The translations under genes and the position numbers were made by a program. The notes under the pieces were generated by a model that worked only from the letters and a program-made list of their open reading frames with translations, was not told where the DNA came from and did not search any database. DNA of 64,000 nucleotides from Dendrophyllia cribrosa (lineage: Eukaryota; Cnidaria; Anthozoa; Scleractinia; Dendrophylliidae): positions 7,668,667-7,732,666 of the forward strand of contig JAJLRJ010000010.1 of the NCBI GenBank assembly GCA_024195265.1, in the 5' to 3' direction. This document shows, piece after piece, positions 21,401-64,000 of this stretch (position 1 is its first letter; the number at the start of each line of letters is the position of its first letter).

Positions 21401-21800
21401 AATAGATTCCATTTGGCCGTGTGTCTGTTCAGTTAAGCCTGGTTCACACTAACGACATAAAAACATGGACATAATGACATAAAGAAAAGATCAGTTTTTT
21501 TTTCTTATGTCATTATGTCCATGTTATTATGTTCCTATTATGTCGTTATGTTGTGCTGTTCACACTGGTGACATAAAACATCGATATACGTCGTGTTTTG
21601 AATTTGCGTGACCTCGCCGTTATGTCTTTATGTCGCTAGTGTGAACCAGGCTTAATAGATCACAAAATACGTCAAAATATGGTAAAAACATCAATAACCC
21701 AGTCGCCTGCGGCGGGTGTGCCACTTTTTTTGTTCTTACCACATTTTGACGTCATCTGTGATATAACTGAAACAGACACACGGCCAAATGGAATCTATTT
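21401..21800. mobile_element. Inverted-repeat element interrupted by a nested MITE
   Basis: The left arm AATAGATTCCATTTGGCCGT is inverted at the right. The arms continue as GTGTCTGTTCAGTT and, beyond the nested MITE, ATCACAAAATACGTCAAAAT, against ACATTTTGACGTCATCTGTG at right. Without the insert the element is about 180 bp with arms near 75 bp. Confidence 0.85.
21437..21651. mobile_element. MITE with TTAA target duplication, 215 bp
   Basis: Starts GCCTGGTTCACACTAACGAC and ends GTCGCTAGTGTGAACCAGGC. TTAA stands on both sides (21433-21436 and 21652-21655), typical of piggyBac-type insertion. The interior is a foldback of ATGTCATTATGTCC-like sequence. It is nested in the left arm of the element at 21401-21800. 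Confidence 0.85.
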
Positions 21801-21952
21801 GTTATTATAACATAGCTAGCAGAGCCGCGCAATCAAATTCAGTATACGCAAGCGTGCTCAAAATCCCGATAGTGCACGCTGATAGCGTGAGCAAATCGCT
21901 TCGCCAGAATTCGCGTCGGATTTGATGCACAATTCCACCGGCTATGTTATAA

Positions 21953-22142
21953 AACAATTGGTTCATGCTTTTAGCTGTGCACTATCGAGTTATGCAGCAC
22001 GTGGGAAGTTTGGAGAGCACTCAAGAAGCTAGAGTTGCCCTCGGCTATCGCCTCGGGCAACTCTTACGCTTCTTTCGTGCTCTCCAAACTTCCCACGTGC
22101 TCCATAACTCGATAGTGCACGCTAAAGCATGAACCAATTGTT
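21953..22142. mobile_element. Near-perfect hairpin MITE, 190 bp
   Basis: AACAATTGGTTCATGC at left is inverted at right (GCATGAACCAATTGTT). The arms hold CACTATCGAGTTATG, GCACGTGGGAAGTTTGGAGA and AGAGTTGCCCTCGG, with a loop of only a few bases around 22046. No coding content. Confidence 0.85.
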
Positions 22143-22559
22143 AAATTGAAAGCATTTTGCGGTTACCAAAGATAATCGGGATTTTAGGAAACCACGAAAG
22201 CAACGCCAAGGAATACGTCAGTTAAAAACTGAATTCCCGGTGTTTTTTTTTTTTTCAAACTACTTCGAGATTATTCCATTTGGTTCACCTTGTTTAATGC
22301 AAAACGCGTAGTCAAACCATCCAAGAACTAAATTCAAAGAAATCTACCCAAGTGGTGATAATGCACGTACATAGCTACTGTTTTCGCTAATATTGTTTAT
22401 CAACGTTCTTGTTGCCGTCCCGCGTAGTGGCCGAACACAGTTTCTTGTACCTATTCTTTATTCATCGTTATTTTTATACCTTGAAAGCCTGGAGGCGTAA
22501 GTTCAACTAAAAAGGTTTGTACTTTGATATTATTCTCGAAACAAGGTACACTATGTAAC

Positions 22560-22723
22560 CGACACCAAGCGCGGGAAAATGCGTGCGAAAAAGTTACAAT
22601 TTGGTTTTGCTTCTAATTGGTTGAGAAAGTGGCGCGTTTTTTTTGGCCAATCACAATGCGTAGTATGTAGAACCAAAGCAATCGCGATATTATTTCGGAT
22701 ACTCAATTAAAAACCGCTCTATT
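22560..22723. mobile_element. CCAAT/E2F-type MITE, 5'-truncated copy
   Basis: Matches the right half of the 284-bp element at 36571: AAGCGCGGGAAAATGCGTGC, AGTGGCGCG, GCCAATCACAATGCGTAG, and the terminal CAATTAAAAACCGCTCTA. Confidence 0.8.
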
Positions 22724-22741
22724 AGCGATGCCATTAATTAT

Positions 22742-23022
22742 GGGACGGACCATTTTATTTTTGAGGGGGGGGGGGGGGGGGGGGGGGGTGGGCAATTACC
22801 AAAACAAAATTCCTGCACAGCAAAAGAAGCAGAGAAAAAAAAATCATGCACAGCGAGTCAAAGGAAAAAAGTATCGAACAATCCCGAAAAACCTTGCACA
22901 ACCTCAAGACGGTAAAAACAAATTCACGCTCAGAAAAATTGCTCAAACCCCTCCCCACCCCACCCCACCCCACCCCCCCCCCCCCCCCCACCCTCCTCAC
23001 AAAAATGAAATGGTCCATCCCT
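22742..23022. mobile_element. MITE with G/C homopolymer arms
   Basis: GGGACGGACCATTTTATTTT and a 24-base G run (22765-22788) at left are inverted at right as a C-rich tract and AAAATGAAATGGTCCATCCC. The interior is A-rich. Open frames through the homopolymers are artefacts. Confidence 0.8.
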
Positions 23023-23219
23023 AAACTTATCAAGCCTGTTCAAGCCTTCAGATGGTAGGGGCAAAGAAAAGTTGGCGCATGATAACAAAAGCATGTCCAC
23101 GTTTACTTCTTAGTACCTTTTTTCCTTTGTAAAAGTATTTCTTCGCACGCGCCATCTGTCCTTAGCACTTCACGATCTGAACAGAAGAACATGCTAAAGG
23201 TGCTGTTCCACAAGCCCTC

Positions 23220-23610
23220 CCCGGGAGAGGGGGGTTGGTACTACCTTTAATGGGCTATACGGGGATGCTCCGCCGGAAAGGGGTAGCCTCTTTGAGGCTG
23301 GAGGTATATAGAGATTTCACGAGTTTGAAGTATAGAAAAGGGTAGGGAAAACTGCCATTTAGCATGATATAAAACGGGCCTTTCAAAATATCTCAAATAG
23401 ATGCACGTTATTGTTCGGTTAACATCAATCAGTGGTAACGCTTAATGTTTTCCGTGGATATCGTGCCATCAGTTTATTTCAAGGGTTTAGTAAAGAGATG
23501 CAGTATTTCTTCTGTAGGTATATGAAAGGGGTACCATTTTCTATGGAAGGTATATGAATGGGTTACCTTTTCTGTCAAAAACGGTATATAAAAGGGTAAG
23601 CGTTTGGACG
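23220..23610. mobile_element. Dispersed GTATATGAAAGGG element, copy 1
   Basis: Holds GCTATACGGGGATGCTCCGC, then repeated GTATATAGAGATTTCACGAG and AAAGGGTAGGGAAAACTGCC phrases, ending AAAACGGTATATAAAAGGGT. It is the reverse-oriented relative of the element at 47303-47740. Confidence 0.75.
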
Positions 23611-24672
23611 CGTGTAACTTACCTAGAAACATGCACGTGATCTATGGCTCCAATATAGCCGGAGTTAGCGTGGCCACTACAAAAAAAGTTAACCGTTATT
23701 TAATGTTATGCGATATCGAAAGTATAAAAGTCATATACGACGAGGCCAGATGCATCATCTCAGCGATATCCTAATGGAGGGTAAAGTGCGGCGAGCAGAT
23801 GGTCTAATATAAAGCATCATATTTCTTAATTGCCCGAAAACATATTGGGAGGTACATTCGTTAGTTTATTATGTCCAAAATTGATTGTAGTAAAGAGGAA
23901 GGAATGTGTTCTGTGGTGTCTTTTAATTTAGGTATTAAGAGTCGAAATATGTAGGCCAAATAAATTAACGCGTAGAAGAAGAACAATGACAACAAAACTA
24001 AGCGTGAATAAATGTCTTTTAAAGTGGCCGAACACAGGTTCGCTGGCGGTCAGCGGCAATTCGCGTGACGGCGCGGGGTTTTAGAAAGAATTCGAGACAG
24101 CTCCGTTTTGTAAACAATGTACGTAAACGACAATTTCTCAAAATCCACTCGTTAAAATTTCATGAAATTTGTCAGAATTCTTATTTGTATCGCATTTCAA
24201 ATAACGAGAACTTTAAAACAAGTCTAACAAAGGAATCAGTTCTGTGACACGATCAATATTGACTGGGCAGCTATGTTCTTGAATATTTAAAAAACCGTTT
24301 GTTAAAATTTGGTCGAGCCAATTTTAAACAATAAGAATTATCCGCTCAGTTCGTTTTTCTGAGACCACAATAGGTCATTTGACTGTTCAGAGGGAAATAG
24401 GCTCAACTCGTGATTCGGTTTGTAGGTCGTTTTATATCGCTCCTTTCGCATGATTTGAAATCAACGATGCTTTGAAAGGAAAGAACGAAAAACTCCTTAA
24501 GTGACACGGCAGCAAAGCAGTACAAATTATACTCACCAAATACAGAAAGCAGTTAAAAACTCAGGCCAATATAATGGAAGAGCTCGCGAAGGGTAAGCGC
24601 GTGTTTGAGCCAGCGTTGCAATGGTCAGCTGTGCTGTTGAACCGCACGAAAGCGAGGCAAAATGTTCGACTA
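23611..24672. other. No gene recognised
   Basis: AT-rich intergenic sequence without a supported exon, RNA or clear repeat. A stretch at about 24025-24200 (CACAGGTTCGCTGGCG) has a distant relative at 43485-43900 (GCTGAACACAGTTTGCACAC), so at least part is dispersed repeat. Confidence 0.4.
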
Positions 24673-24681
24673 ACACACGTC

Positions 24682-24874
24682 TAGCCTGTGAACAGGCTTC
24701 TTTTTGGGGAATTGGGTTAGGTTAAAAATCGGCGAGCGAAGCGAGCCGAGCGCGGACTGGGGAAGAGGGAAGGGGCGGCGTCCCTTCCCTCTTCCCCAGT
24801 CCGCGCTCGGCTCGCTTCGCTCGCCGATTTTTAACCTAACCCAATTCCCCAAAAAGAAGCCTGTTCACAGGCTA
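24682..24874. mobile_element. Mutator-like MITE, 193 bp, perfect 9-bp target duplication
   Basis: An almost perfect palindrome from TAGCCTGTGAACAGGC to GCCTGTTCACAGGCTA; its two strands translate to the same peptides. The flanks are ACACACGTC at 24673-24681 and 24875-24883, a perfect 9-bp target-site duplication as in the Mutator superfamily. Young by the arm identity. No ORF. Confidence 0.9.
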
Positions 24875-24950
24875 ACACACGTCGAGAATCAAACCCTGAC
24901 TCGTCCCCAGTCGTCTCTCATTATTAGTATTTGGCGTGGAAGACTAGAAC

Positions 24951-25111
24951 CAGGGGCGGATATAGGGGGAGGGTGCAGGGGGTGCGCACCCCCCCCCCTG
25001 AGATGACCTAGTCTGCGTTGTTCGCTTTTAAAATTTGTTTACGTCACCCTTCAGTTACGTCATTCCTTAGAGGTGCACCCCCTCCTAAGAAAAATCCTGG
25101 ATCCGCCCCTG
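24951..25111. mobile_element. hAT-type MITE, 161 bp
   Basis: Begins CAGGGGCGGAT and ends ATCCGCCCCTG, termini seen in many animal hAT MITEs. GTGCACCCCC-like arms continue inward. Only five flanking bases (AGAAC) clearly match on both sides, so the expected 8-bp duplication is not clean. Confidence 0.75.
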
Positions 25112-25254
25112 AGAACGGGCTCTTTAACGAAGGGGATGACGGGAAGGAAGTAAGGAGAAGGGAGAAACCGGTATCCGAGTTAAAGAGGAGTGCTGCTCGC
25201 TGCGCTCGTAGCAATTACTTTAGAGACTAGGCCATATACTAGTTTATGTATCCG

Positions 25255-25320
25255 ACCGTTCCGACCGTTCGGAAGGTCGTAGGTTCGAATCCTATCGGGG
25301 ACTCAGATATTTTTCTGTCT
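25255..25320 (+). mobile_element. SINE fragment with B box
   Basis: CGTAGGTTCGAATCCTATCG is a tRNA B-box arm followed by GGGGACTCAGATATTTTTCT. No A box is found at the right distance, so this is a partial tRNA-derived element. Confidence 0.5.
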
Positions 25321-25569
25321 CACGCTCGTGACATGTTGAACATTACTTTGTTCTCATTTTATGAGATGTCATGAAAAAATCATGGTTATCAGTCATCGTG
25401 GTGGTTTGAAATGCTAGCTTTCTTCCATTTATTTGTACTAACTATACATAGGGATGATATCTGTTTACAAACATTCTTTTTGTTATTCAAATGTGCCAGC
25501 CACTGGAACAAAAGAACCCTTTGTTTCGGCAGCCAATAAGGCTCTGGTTGGCACATTAATAACAATTGG
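25321..25569. other. Intergenic, nothing recognised
   Basis: No exon, RNA or repeat could be supported between the SINE fragment and the candidate LRRC74-like promoter. Confidence 0.4.
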
Positions 25570-25598
25570 TGACGTCATTGATATCTTCCCTATAAAAG
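25570..25598 (+). promoter_or_regulatory. CRE plus TATA box promoter candidate
   Basis: TGACGTCA (25570-25577), a perfect CREB/ATF site, precedes TATAAAAG (25591-25598) by 13 bases. It faces the LRRC74-like gene, whose start codon is about 1.1 kb downstream, so a 5' untranslated exon and intron would be needed. No such exon was pinned down. Confidence 0.4.
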
Positions 25599-26739
25599 AT
25601 CCTTATTAATTATAAAGTGAGTAACCATCGCCATCATCTTTGATCATGATCGCCTTAATAGCTTTATCTTTGAGAGGGATTTATTTTTAAAACGAGTGGT
25701 CTATATCATTTATTATTAATGTCAAGATCAAATTCAACGTTTAGCGAAAATAAAACAGTTTTGTATCTTAGCAGCCTAATAAGATCAATGAACATGAATG
25801 CAAAATTAAAAGTGTCAAATCTGTAGAGCTACATCTTTATTATTTTTATGAATAATCAGTTTTCCTTTCACTATAATACTTCGAACTCAGTTATAATTCA
25901 AATACTATATTTCGTTCACACCGAAAACTCGGCAAGGTAGTCACAAAAGAATATGGCTGTTTTATTTCGAGTATTCCTATTTTCCCTGAATACTCCTGAT
26001 TTAAGCGAACGTGCTTTCAAATAATTTATTCGGGTATTTTTTTTTATAATTACGGTAAATATTTTGAAAAATTTTGGCCCAAATCATTTATTATGTAGAA
26101 ACCCTGCGAGAATGTGTATCTGATCATCTTGTCAACCAATGAGAGCGCAAGTATCGCAGCGTATACACAAGACACAGAGATAGTTTGGATTTTCTACCGA
26201 TAATTAGAGCCAATAGTTTTACAAACTAGCGACACAGCTAAGATGCTATCACAACTTTCATGATAATCAATCAGGCAAGAAACATAACAGCCACGGCGTT
26301 CTAAGGGTTAGTTTGAATACGATATGCGTTAGGTAGCAACACTGCTTTGATAGTTTCTTTCCACCATGATGACGCTTAGAACATGCCGGAGAAAATGGCC
26401 TTTCTTATTGTAAACGAAACGGGACGCAAAAAAGGTTAAATAATCCATATATTTCAAACTATAGGTTCAAGTTGATTGAAACAACCTTCTTTAGTCTTTT
26501 TCATCGGTTGAACTACAAGTTTAATAGTGCTACAGCGATCGCTTTAGGAAAATGTTTTTTTTTTGTTAATTGCCATCAAGAGTGCTATTGGCATTTTACA
26601 TTTTTGAACCTTCTTCCAAAAATAACCAAGAAAGCGAGCGAATAAAGACGCAAAAGAGTCAGGACGAGGAAAAAAGCCAAGGATCTAGCTGTAGTTCCGA
26701 GACATTACTTTGTTCAAAGTTCCAATAAAATTCTTGGTA

Positions 26740-27577
26740 ATGGCAGCCAAGAACGCACACAAATCATCTGGCTCAATAACCAACCCGAGAAAAAATTATC
26801 TTCTTTCTGCATGCTCAGATGATCAAGGATTTGAAACAGACTTGGACGATGACCTTGAAGAGTTTCATATCGAAAGAGGAAAAACAACAATAGAACGCTA
26901 CTTCAAAGCATGCGAGGCCCTAAACGCCGTTCCAGTTGCCAAATTTCTCCGCCAAAGTCAAACCGGTTTTGTGGATCTCAAGCATTACGGCATTCGTGAT
27001 ATCGGAGTGCAGGCGATTGCTTTGGCCCTTGAACGCGACATAACAGTGACATCCCTTTGTCTATGTGATAATGGAATTGAAAAGGCGGGGTCAATTGCCT
27101 TGTCCAAAATGCTTAAGGACAACTGCTACGTAACACACTTCGATCTGTCTGAGAACAAGATTGGAAAGGAAGGTGCCAGTGCGATTGGAGAAATGCTACT
27201 AGAGAACGCTTCTTTGCAAGAATTAAACTTAAGTGGTTGTGGAATCCATGGTAAGGATATCAAACGGTTTTTGAACGCTTTGTCTTCCAATCCGCATTTG
27301 AGAAGCTTGAACTTCAGTTACAACGACCTTGGAGACGAAGGCGCGATTCATCTGGGCCGAGCTCTCGCAAGAAACCAGAAAGTGGAATACCTCGACATAA
27401 GCTGGAATAATATCAGAACGTCTGGAGCCGAAGAACTGGCCAAGGGACTTGAGAGCAACGAGAAACTGAAAGAGCTCGACCTTTCTTGGAATTGCTTCTC
27501 GGATGAGGGAGCTAGACATCTTGGTTCAGCTCTTATCCATAACCATTGCCTGAAAATGCTCCAGATGCAGAGTTGTG
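26740..27577 (+). CDS. LRRC74: LRRC74-like exon 1 (LRR region)
   Basis: Starts MAAKNAHKSSGS and ends at AGTTGTG|GTAAGC in phase 1. The open frame runs on to 27597 into the intron (KHENI), which is not coding. Confidence 0.85.
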
Positions 27578-30500
27578 GTAAGCATGAAAATATCTAATCC
27601 CAGACAAAAACCATCGCCTAGCGATTATTTAATTATGGGGCGCAACTCTCCCTTTCACGCGTGCCCCTCGCACGCGCGTCCTTCAAATTGCGTTCCATAA
27701 ATTTGCCGGCGTCAGCACCGCAAGCTAAATTCATTCAGTGCAGTGTTTGATTTCAAGGTTTTACTCGTAACGCATGACTGATACCGTTCGAGACTCAGCA
27801 TCCCTTGGGTAATCTTCGGATACGTTTTGATAATCTTTCGGATTTTTTCGGAAGTGTTCTATATTGAGCTCTCGAGACTTTTTCATTTCTTCGCATTAGC
27901 TTCGCCAATCTTCGGCGATGGAAAACATGTGCAACCGTTCTCAGCACAAATACCATGAGATATTTGGATTATTCTTAAAAAAGTATAAAATTGGGATTGC
28001 GCTGTATTTTTTTTTTGTCTGTCGAGCCTTTTCATCGTAATTATCCGTAGTCAATAGTAACAAGTATTGGAATCACAATTACCAGGAATCCACACTGCTG
28101 GTGTTTACAAGATCGCTAGTGCTCTCAAGGCAAACAAAACCCTGGAGGTGCTAAGGATAGGAAAAAACTCATTCCAAAGTTCTGGGGCGTGCGCGCTTCT
28201 CCATGGGCTGAGATGCAATCAGATGAGTTTCTTACGAGAGCTTATTCTGGACGATGTGATATTTGATAGGTAAGTAGTTAGCAGGAATTGGGTTTGTTTC
28301 CCTTCCTAGAAGAATTCCGTAAAATCCATTTGTAATTCAAACTTTTGAGTCTGTGGATGAAATCGTAAAGTATGATCATTTAAATAAAAGCTGCAGAGCA
28401 GTACTTTCCTGTGGTGCTGTTTATTATGCTGTAATAATAAACCTCTCACAGCCGCCTCGATTATGGCAAAAATTTAACAAATTCTATAAGAGCGTTTTAG
28501 AAATTTTGGGGAATGAAGTTTCGGGGATTATAAATACAGTGAAAAACATACTGTCGACAAAATTGGCTAATATCAAAATAAAACGTGCGCTTTGAGAATG
28601 CAGTTTCATCTCATAGTAGTTTAATTCCATCTGAGATCGTGTGCGAAAAAGTGAGGGGGATTGCTTTGACCGATTGCGAGAAAGAAAGATTTGATTGTTG
28701 TGCGTTCAGCTGCTCTTGTTGCCATTTTTGTATGTTATTTGGTCCACGCCTACAAATGTGATGATAATTTGGAAACCGCTTGATAAATGTTTTTTAAATT
28801 TTGACAATCTAAGGATTAATCATCAATTTATATGGCCTGTAAGTTTCAAGGACATTAAAAACATGTAAGGCAATAAAATTGGGCCTCCAAGCATGTTTGG
28901 AGGCAATATTTTATTGCCTTACATAATTATGTCAATAGTGTGTTTTTCACTGTATTTATAATCCCCAAAACGTTATCCCCCAAAATTTCTAAAACGCTCT
29001 TATAGAATTTGTTAAATTTTTGCCATAATCGAGGCGGCTTATGAGAGGTACAAGCTCCCTTAATCGATTACCGAAAAACCTCCTGGTGCCGAGAAATACA
29101 ACGGCAAGTAAAAAACGTCATGGCGTCATTACGTTGCTATGGCAACTCCGATGTTAATATAACACTGGTCTTAACAAATTTTCATCTTTGAGTTATCTAA
29201 TACAGCTGTGGTGATCGTTTTTCCATAGCATTGTTAATGGCGTCGTAGTTGAAACTCAAACTTGGGGTGTATCGCCCCCAAAAAATCCAGAGATTCTCGG
29301 GAAACAAAATTCACTGTTTCTCGAGGGATCAGTCATTAAGTGATTTGTTATATAGCAACACAACAAACACAACACAGTTTGAAAGGCGAGCCGAACACTC
29401 GAGTTAAACATCAATCGCATCGTGATCATGCCATCTTTTGTCACGGTCTGATCACGTGCGCTGGCGGGCAACACACACTAGGGGACACGTTGCGGGGACA
29501 TGAAGCGGCGACATGTTGCAGCGACAGTTTTCCTCGTGACATCCCTGTTTTTGCGAAAAAGTTCTATTGCGGCGACACAATTTTGTCCCCACAACATGTT
29601 GCACGAAATTCAGCTGGTTTGAATACGTGCGTCATGAAGCGGGGACAAAATTACCCCCATTTCGATGTCGCATCGTGTGCACTGCTCTTGTAAACTATCC
29701 CCGCTACAAAATAGGTGTAGTAGGCTCCCTATTCTTCTCTTCTTTTCAGCCACTTGCGTATCCATCGTTTTCGGTCAACATAATTACACATTTCTTCATC
29801 TAGTAATATCATTGACAGAAGCTTCTTTTTCCTAACCATAGAGTCCGCCATCTTTCTTCGCTCGTATAATAGTTCCCAGGCGCCCTTAGTGATTTCTGTG
29901 ATTTTTATACCTCAATCCGCTTTGTGTGCACCAGCTTGCGTACTGTCCCTGCAACATGCGCCAGTATGCTGTGCACAAGAAGGGGCTTTTCCCCGCTTCA
30001 TGTCCACGCAACATGTCCCCTAGTGTGTGCCGGCCTTTACCCTCTGACGTCAAAATTGTTGCCCGCTTTGGACTACTGGCGGGAAACTGTTTGTTAGATA
30101 TCATGTGACCATGAATCAACCAATACAACGCGCGCGTTGTATTGAAAAAAACTCCAGCTATATAACAATCCAAAATATGACCTTTCAAATTAAAGCTACA
30201 GAGCATAACCTTCTCTCGATGCTGTTAGCTTTTCAATACCGCACAAAATGATATTGTTTTTTATCTTTCAATTTTGAACGCAGGGACTGCGAGATCGAGT
30301 TAGACGCTCTTCTCGAAGAACGTCCCAACTTCAGCTGTTCATGGGGTGTGAGCATCAGAGGAACGCATGCAGTGAGGACTGGCAAAACGAAACGGCCAGA
30401 CACATTGGAAATGTTCCTGACTTTTGTGCGCACCCGAGGCCTTCGTCTCATCGATTTGTTCAGGATCTTGGCTAAAGACAGCAACGCTACGTTCATCACA

Positions 30501-30662
30501 AAAATCGAGTTTATAACCGGCATGAAGAAGCTTAATGTCCCACTTAAGGATCATCAGCTCAGATCATTGTTTGGTAGTCTGGATGTTAACGGTGACGATA
30601 GCGTGGAGTTTCACGAGTTTCTTGGTTCGAGGAGCCATTATTTGAAAACAACACGGAAATAA
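26740..30662 (+). CDS. LRRC74: LRRC74-like leucine-rich repeat / EF-hand protein
   Basis: Three exons, 26740-27577, 28086-28269 and 30284-30662, join in phase (1, then 2) to give 466 residues. The ATG at 26740 is the first in frame; an upstream TTG frame is closed by a stop. After an acidic N-terminus come about eight ribonuclease-inhibitor-type leucine-rich repeats of roughly 28 residues (for example LQELNLSGCGIHGKDI, LRSLNFSYNDLGDEGA, VEYLDISWNNIRTSGA, LKELDLSWNCFSDEGA). The last exon has a degenerate EF-hand and then a canonical one (DVNGDDSVEFHEF) that should bind calcium. LRR plus C-terminal EF-hand is the LRRC74A/B layout; the function of that family is poorly known. Possible poly(A) signals are ATTAAA at 30693 and AATAAA at 30911. 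Other LRR families are less likely because of the EF-hand. Confidence 0.82.
28086..28269 (+). CDS. LRRC74: LRRC74-like exon 2 (last LRRs)
   Basis: Acceptor AATTACCAG|GA, donor GATAG|GTAAGT, phase 1 to 2. The junction restores the repeat: MQSCG joins IHTAGVYKIASALKANK. Confidence 0.85.
28330..28440. repeat. Single GAGCAGTAC module
   Basis: One unit reading TTTTGAGTCTGTGGATGAAA, then GCAGAGCAGTACTTTCCTGT and TGTTTATTATGCTG, in LRRC74-like intron 2. Confidence 0.8.
28441..29052. mobile_element. Inverted-repeat element, about 610 bp
   Basis: CCTCTCACAGCCGCCTCGAT at left is inverted at right (ATCGAGGCGGCTTATGAGAGG). Arms of about 120 bp include AACAAATTCTATAAGAGCGT. A second small hairpin (GGCAATAAAATTGGGCCTCC / GGAGGCAATATTTTATTGCC) sits at 28871-28918. 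It lies in LRRC74-like intron 2. Confidence 0.8.
29459..30038. mobile_element. Inverted-repeat element, about 580 bp
   Basis: ACACACTAGGGGACACGTTG at left is inverted at right as CAACATGTCCCCTAGTGTGT. Inner motifs such as GGACATGAAGCGG recur in both directions. It lies in LRRC74-like intron 2 and has no transposase. Confidence 0.75.
30284..30662 (+). CDS. LRRC74: LRRC74-like exon 3 (EF-hands)
   Basis: Acceptor TGAACGCAG|G completes an arginine codon, and the frame then runs to TAA at 30660-30662. It carries the EF-hand pair. Confidence 0.85.
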
Positions 30663-31359
30663 TTTGACTTCTTTCCCATCAAATCCTATTACATTAAATT
30701 GACGTAATCGCTTTTAAAAATAGCGTGACGAAGCATGACAGAACCACTTAGAAATGAGCGTCACAGCGTGTGGCTGAATCAACACAACGTGACAGAATAA
30801 CTAGCACGATAAAGCATGCCAAAATCGCCAAAAATAGCCGGACTTAGAAGGCGCTTAACAAAAACAACTTAAGCGGGTCTCTCATCTAATCGGCTATTAC
30901 AAAAAGGTGAAATAAAACTTCCAAACAATTTTTTATTTGTTGCGGAAAAGCATAAAAGCCACTTTTGTTCTGAAGCTATCTGACAACACATTCTCTAATG
31001 AAGACTTACATAATTACATTATATTGTACTTGTGCTCCGAGAAAATATTGAATTCTTAGCATTGAATTCTAACACAGAGTTCTCACCAGATTCAACGAAG
31101 AGATCTCATAAGTTGGAAGTTGTTCGGACGATCTTCGTAATCTCAGTATTCAGAACCTTTGAAAAGGCGAAACCTCGACGAAACAAAATGTAGGCTTCAT
31201 CCTTTCCCTCCTAAATTGAAAGCGTAACTCAGTGGTCATGAAATAATCTTTCGTAGCCTTTGAATTAAGGTCGGTATGACCATAGCCTGCGAGTAGACGC
31301 CTCCTAAGCAAAGGAAATAGGTCACATCTGGAGTTTGTCAAATGAAAGCTATTGAGCAG

Positions 31360-31365
31360 TTTATT
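31360..31365 (-). terminator. PSMD1 poly(A) signal candidate
   Basis: AATAAA on the minus strand, about 190 bases past the PSMD1 stop, and the first such hexamer found. It lies in sequence resembling the GAGCAGTAC repeat module. Confidence 0.4.
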
Positions 31366-31389
31366 CCAAAGGTGCAGTTCCCGTGGAAA

Positions 31390-31485
31390 TTTCAGACTCC
31401 ATCGTGGGGGGTTGGGGGGAGGGGTGAAGGGGAAATGGGTTAGGGTCCCCCCCCCCACCCGGCGCCTCCCCTTGATCCGACAGTG
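31390..31485. repeat. G/C-rich MITE end in PSMD1 3' UTR
   Basis: GTGGGGGGTTGGGGGGAGGG at left faces CCCCCCCCCACCCGGCGCC at right, ending TTGATCCGACAGTGC. It looks like a short degraded element. Confidence 0.5.
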
Positions 31486-31552
31486 CATTTGTAACTAAGT
31501 ATTTTAGGAGATAAAGGGCAAAGACTCCATCTGTAACAGAAACGCTGGTACG

Positions 31553-64000
<32,448 letters not shown>

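Noticed and set aside
22728..23058. Glycine- and proline-rich ORFs
   Set aside because: They translate G and C homopolymers in MITE arms.
24670..25006. Same protein encoded on both strands
   Set aside because: A consequence of the nearly perfect palindrome of the Mutator-like MITE.
26710..26739. Longer N-terminus for the LRRC74-like protein
   Set aside because: It would need a TTG start; an in-frame stop lies just upstream and the first ATG is at 26740.

Overview
The window reads as nuclear DNA of an animal, most likely an anthozoan cnidarian such as a stony coral. The coding sequence is split into short exons with GT-AG introns, and the rest is AT-rich and crowded with short palindromic transposons (MITEs), tRNA-derived SINEs, LINE 3' ends, microsatellites and G/C homopolymers. 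The cnidarian placement is inference from gene content and repeat style; no ribosomal or mitochondrial marker is present.

Four protein-coding units can be supported. (1) At 5079-6854, minus strand, an intronless 591-residue protein has a zinc-finger-like N-terminus, a Crypton-like tyrosine recombinase core with R, K, H-x-x-R, H and Y all in place, and a C-terminal Myb/SANT domain. (2) From 9643 to 20318, plus strand, lie eight exons of a chordin-like (CHRDL) secreted BMP antagonist: three von Willebrand C domains, each split over two exons, and the chordin-like C-terminal domain. The signal-peptide exon was not found. (3) From 26740 to 30662, plus strand, three exons encode a 466-residue LRRC74-like protein with ribonuclease-inhibitor-type leucine-rich repeats and an EF-hand. 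(4) From 31553 past the right edge, minus strand, 27 exons encode 815 residues of PSMD1/Rpn2, the proteasome regulatory-particle subunit; its first roughly 190 residues lie outside. All exon phases join and total lengths are multiples of three. Genes 3 and 4 converge tail to tail.

Layout: 1-2120 holds a 30-bp minisatellite and a 1.2-kb inverted repeat with a nested mariner-type MITE. 2896-2973 looks like a TATA promoter with a 5' exon. 3882-4955 is a degenerate tandem triplication. 5079-6854 is the recombinase gene. 7290-9065 is a tandem array of GGAAC-N5-GTTCC palindromes. 9643-20318 is the chordin-like gene. 20319-25320 is a transposon-rich intergenic region with nested MITEs and precise target-site duplications. 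25570-30662 is a CRE/TATA promoter candidate and the LRRC74-like gene. 31553-64000 is PSMD1 with introns full of MITEs, arrays, SINEs and a degraded LINE.

The main points for follow-up are the zinc finger-recombinase-Myb protein beside a large palindrome array; a 284-bp MITE family carrying CCAAT and E2F-like sites, one part of which is amplified into an intronic array; tandem expansion of an inner module of another MITE in several introns; and a partial duplication of a PSMD1 exon with its splice donor.
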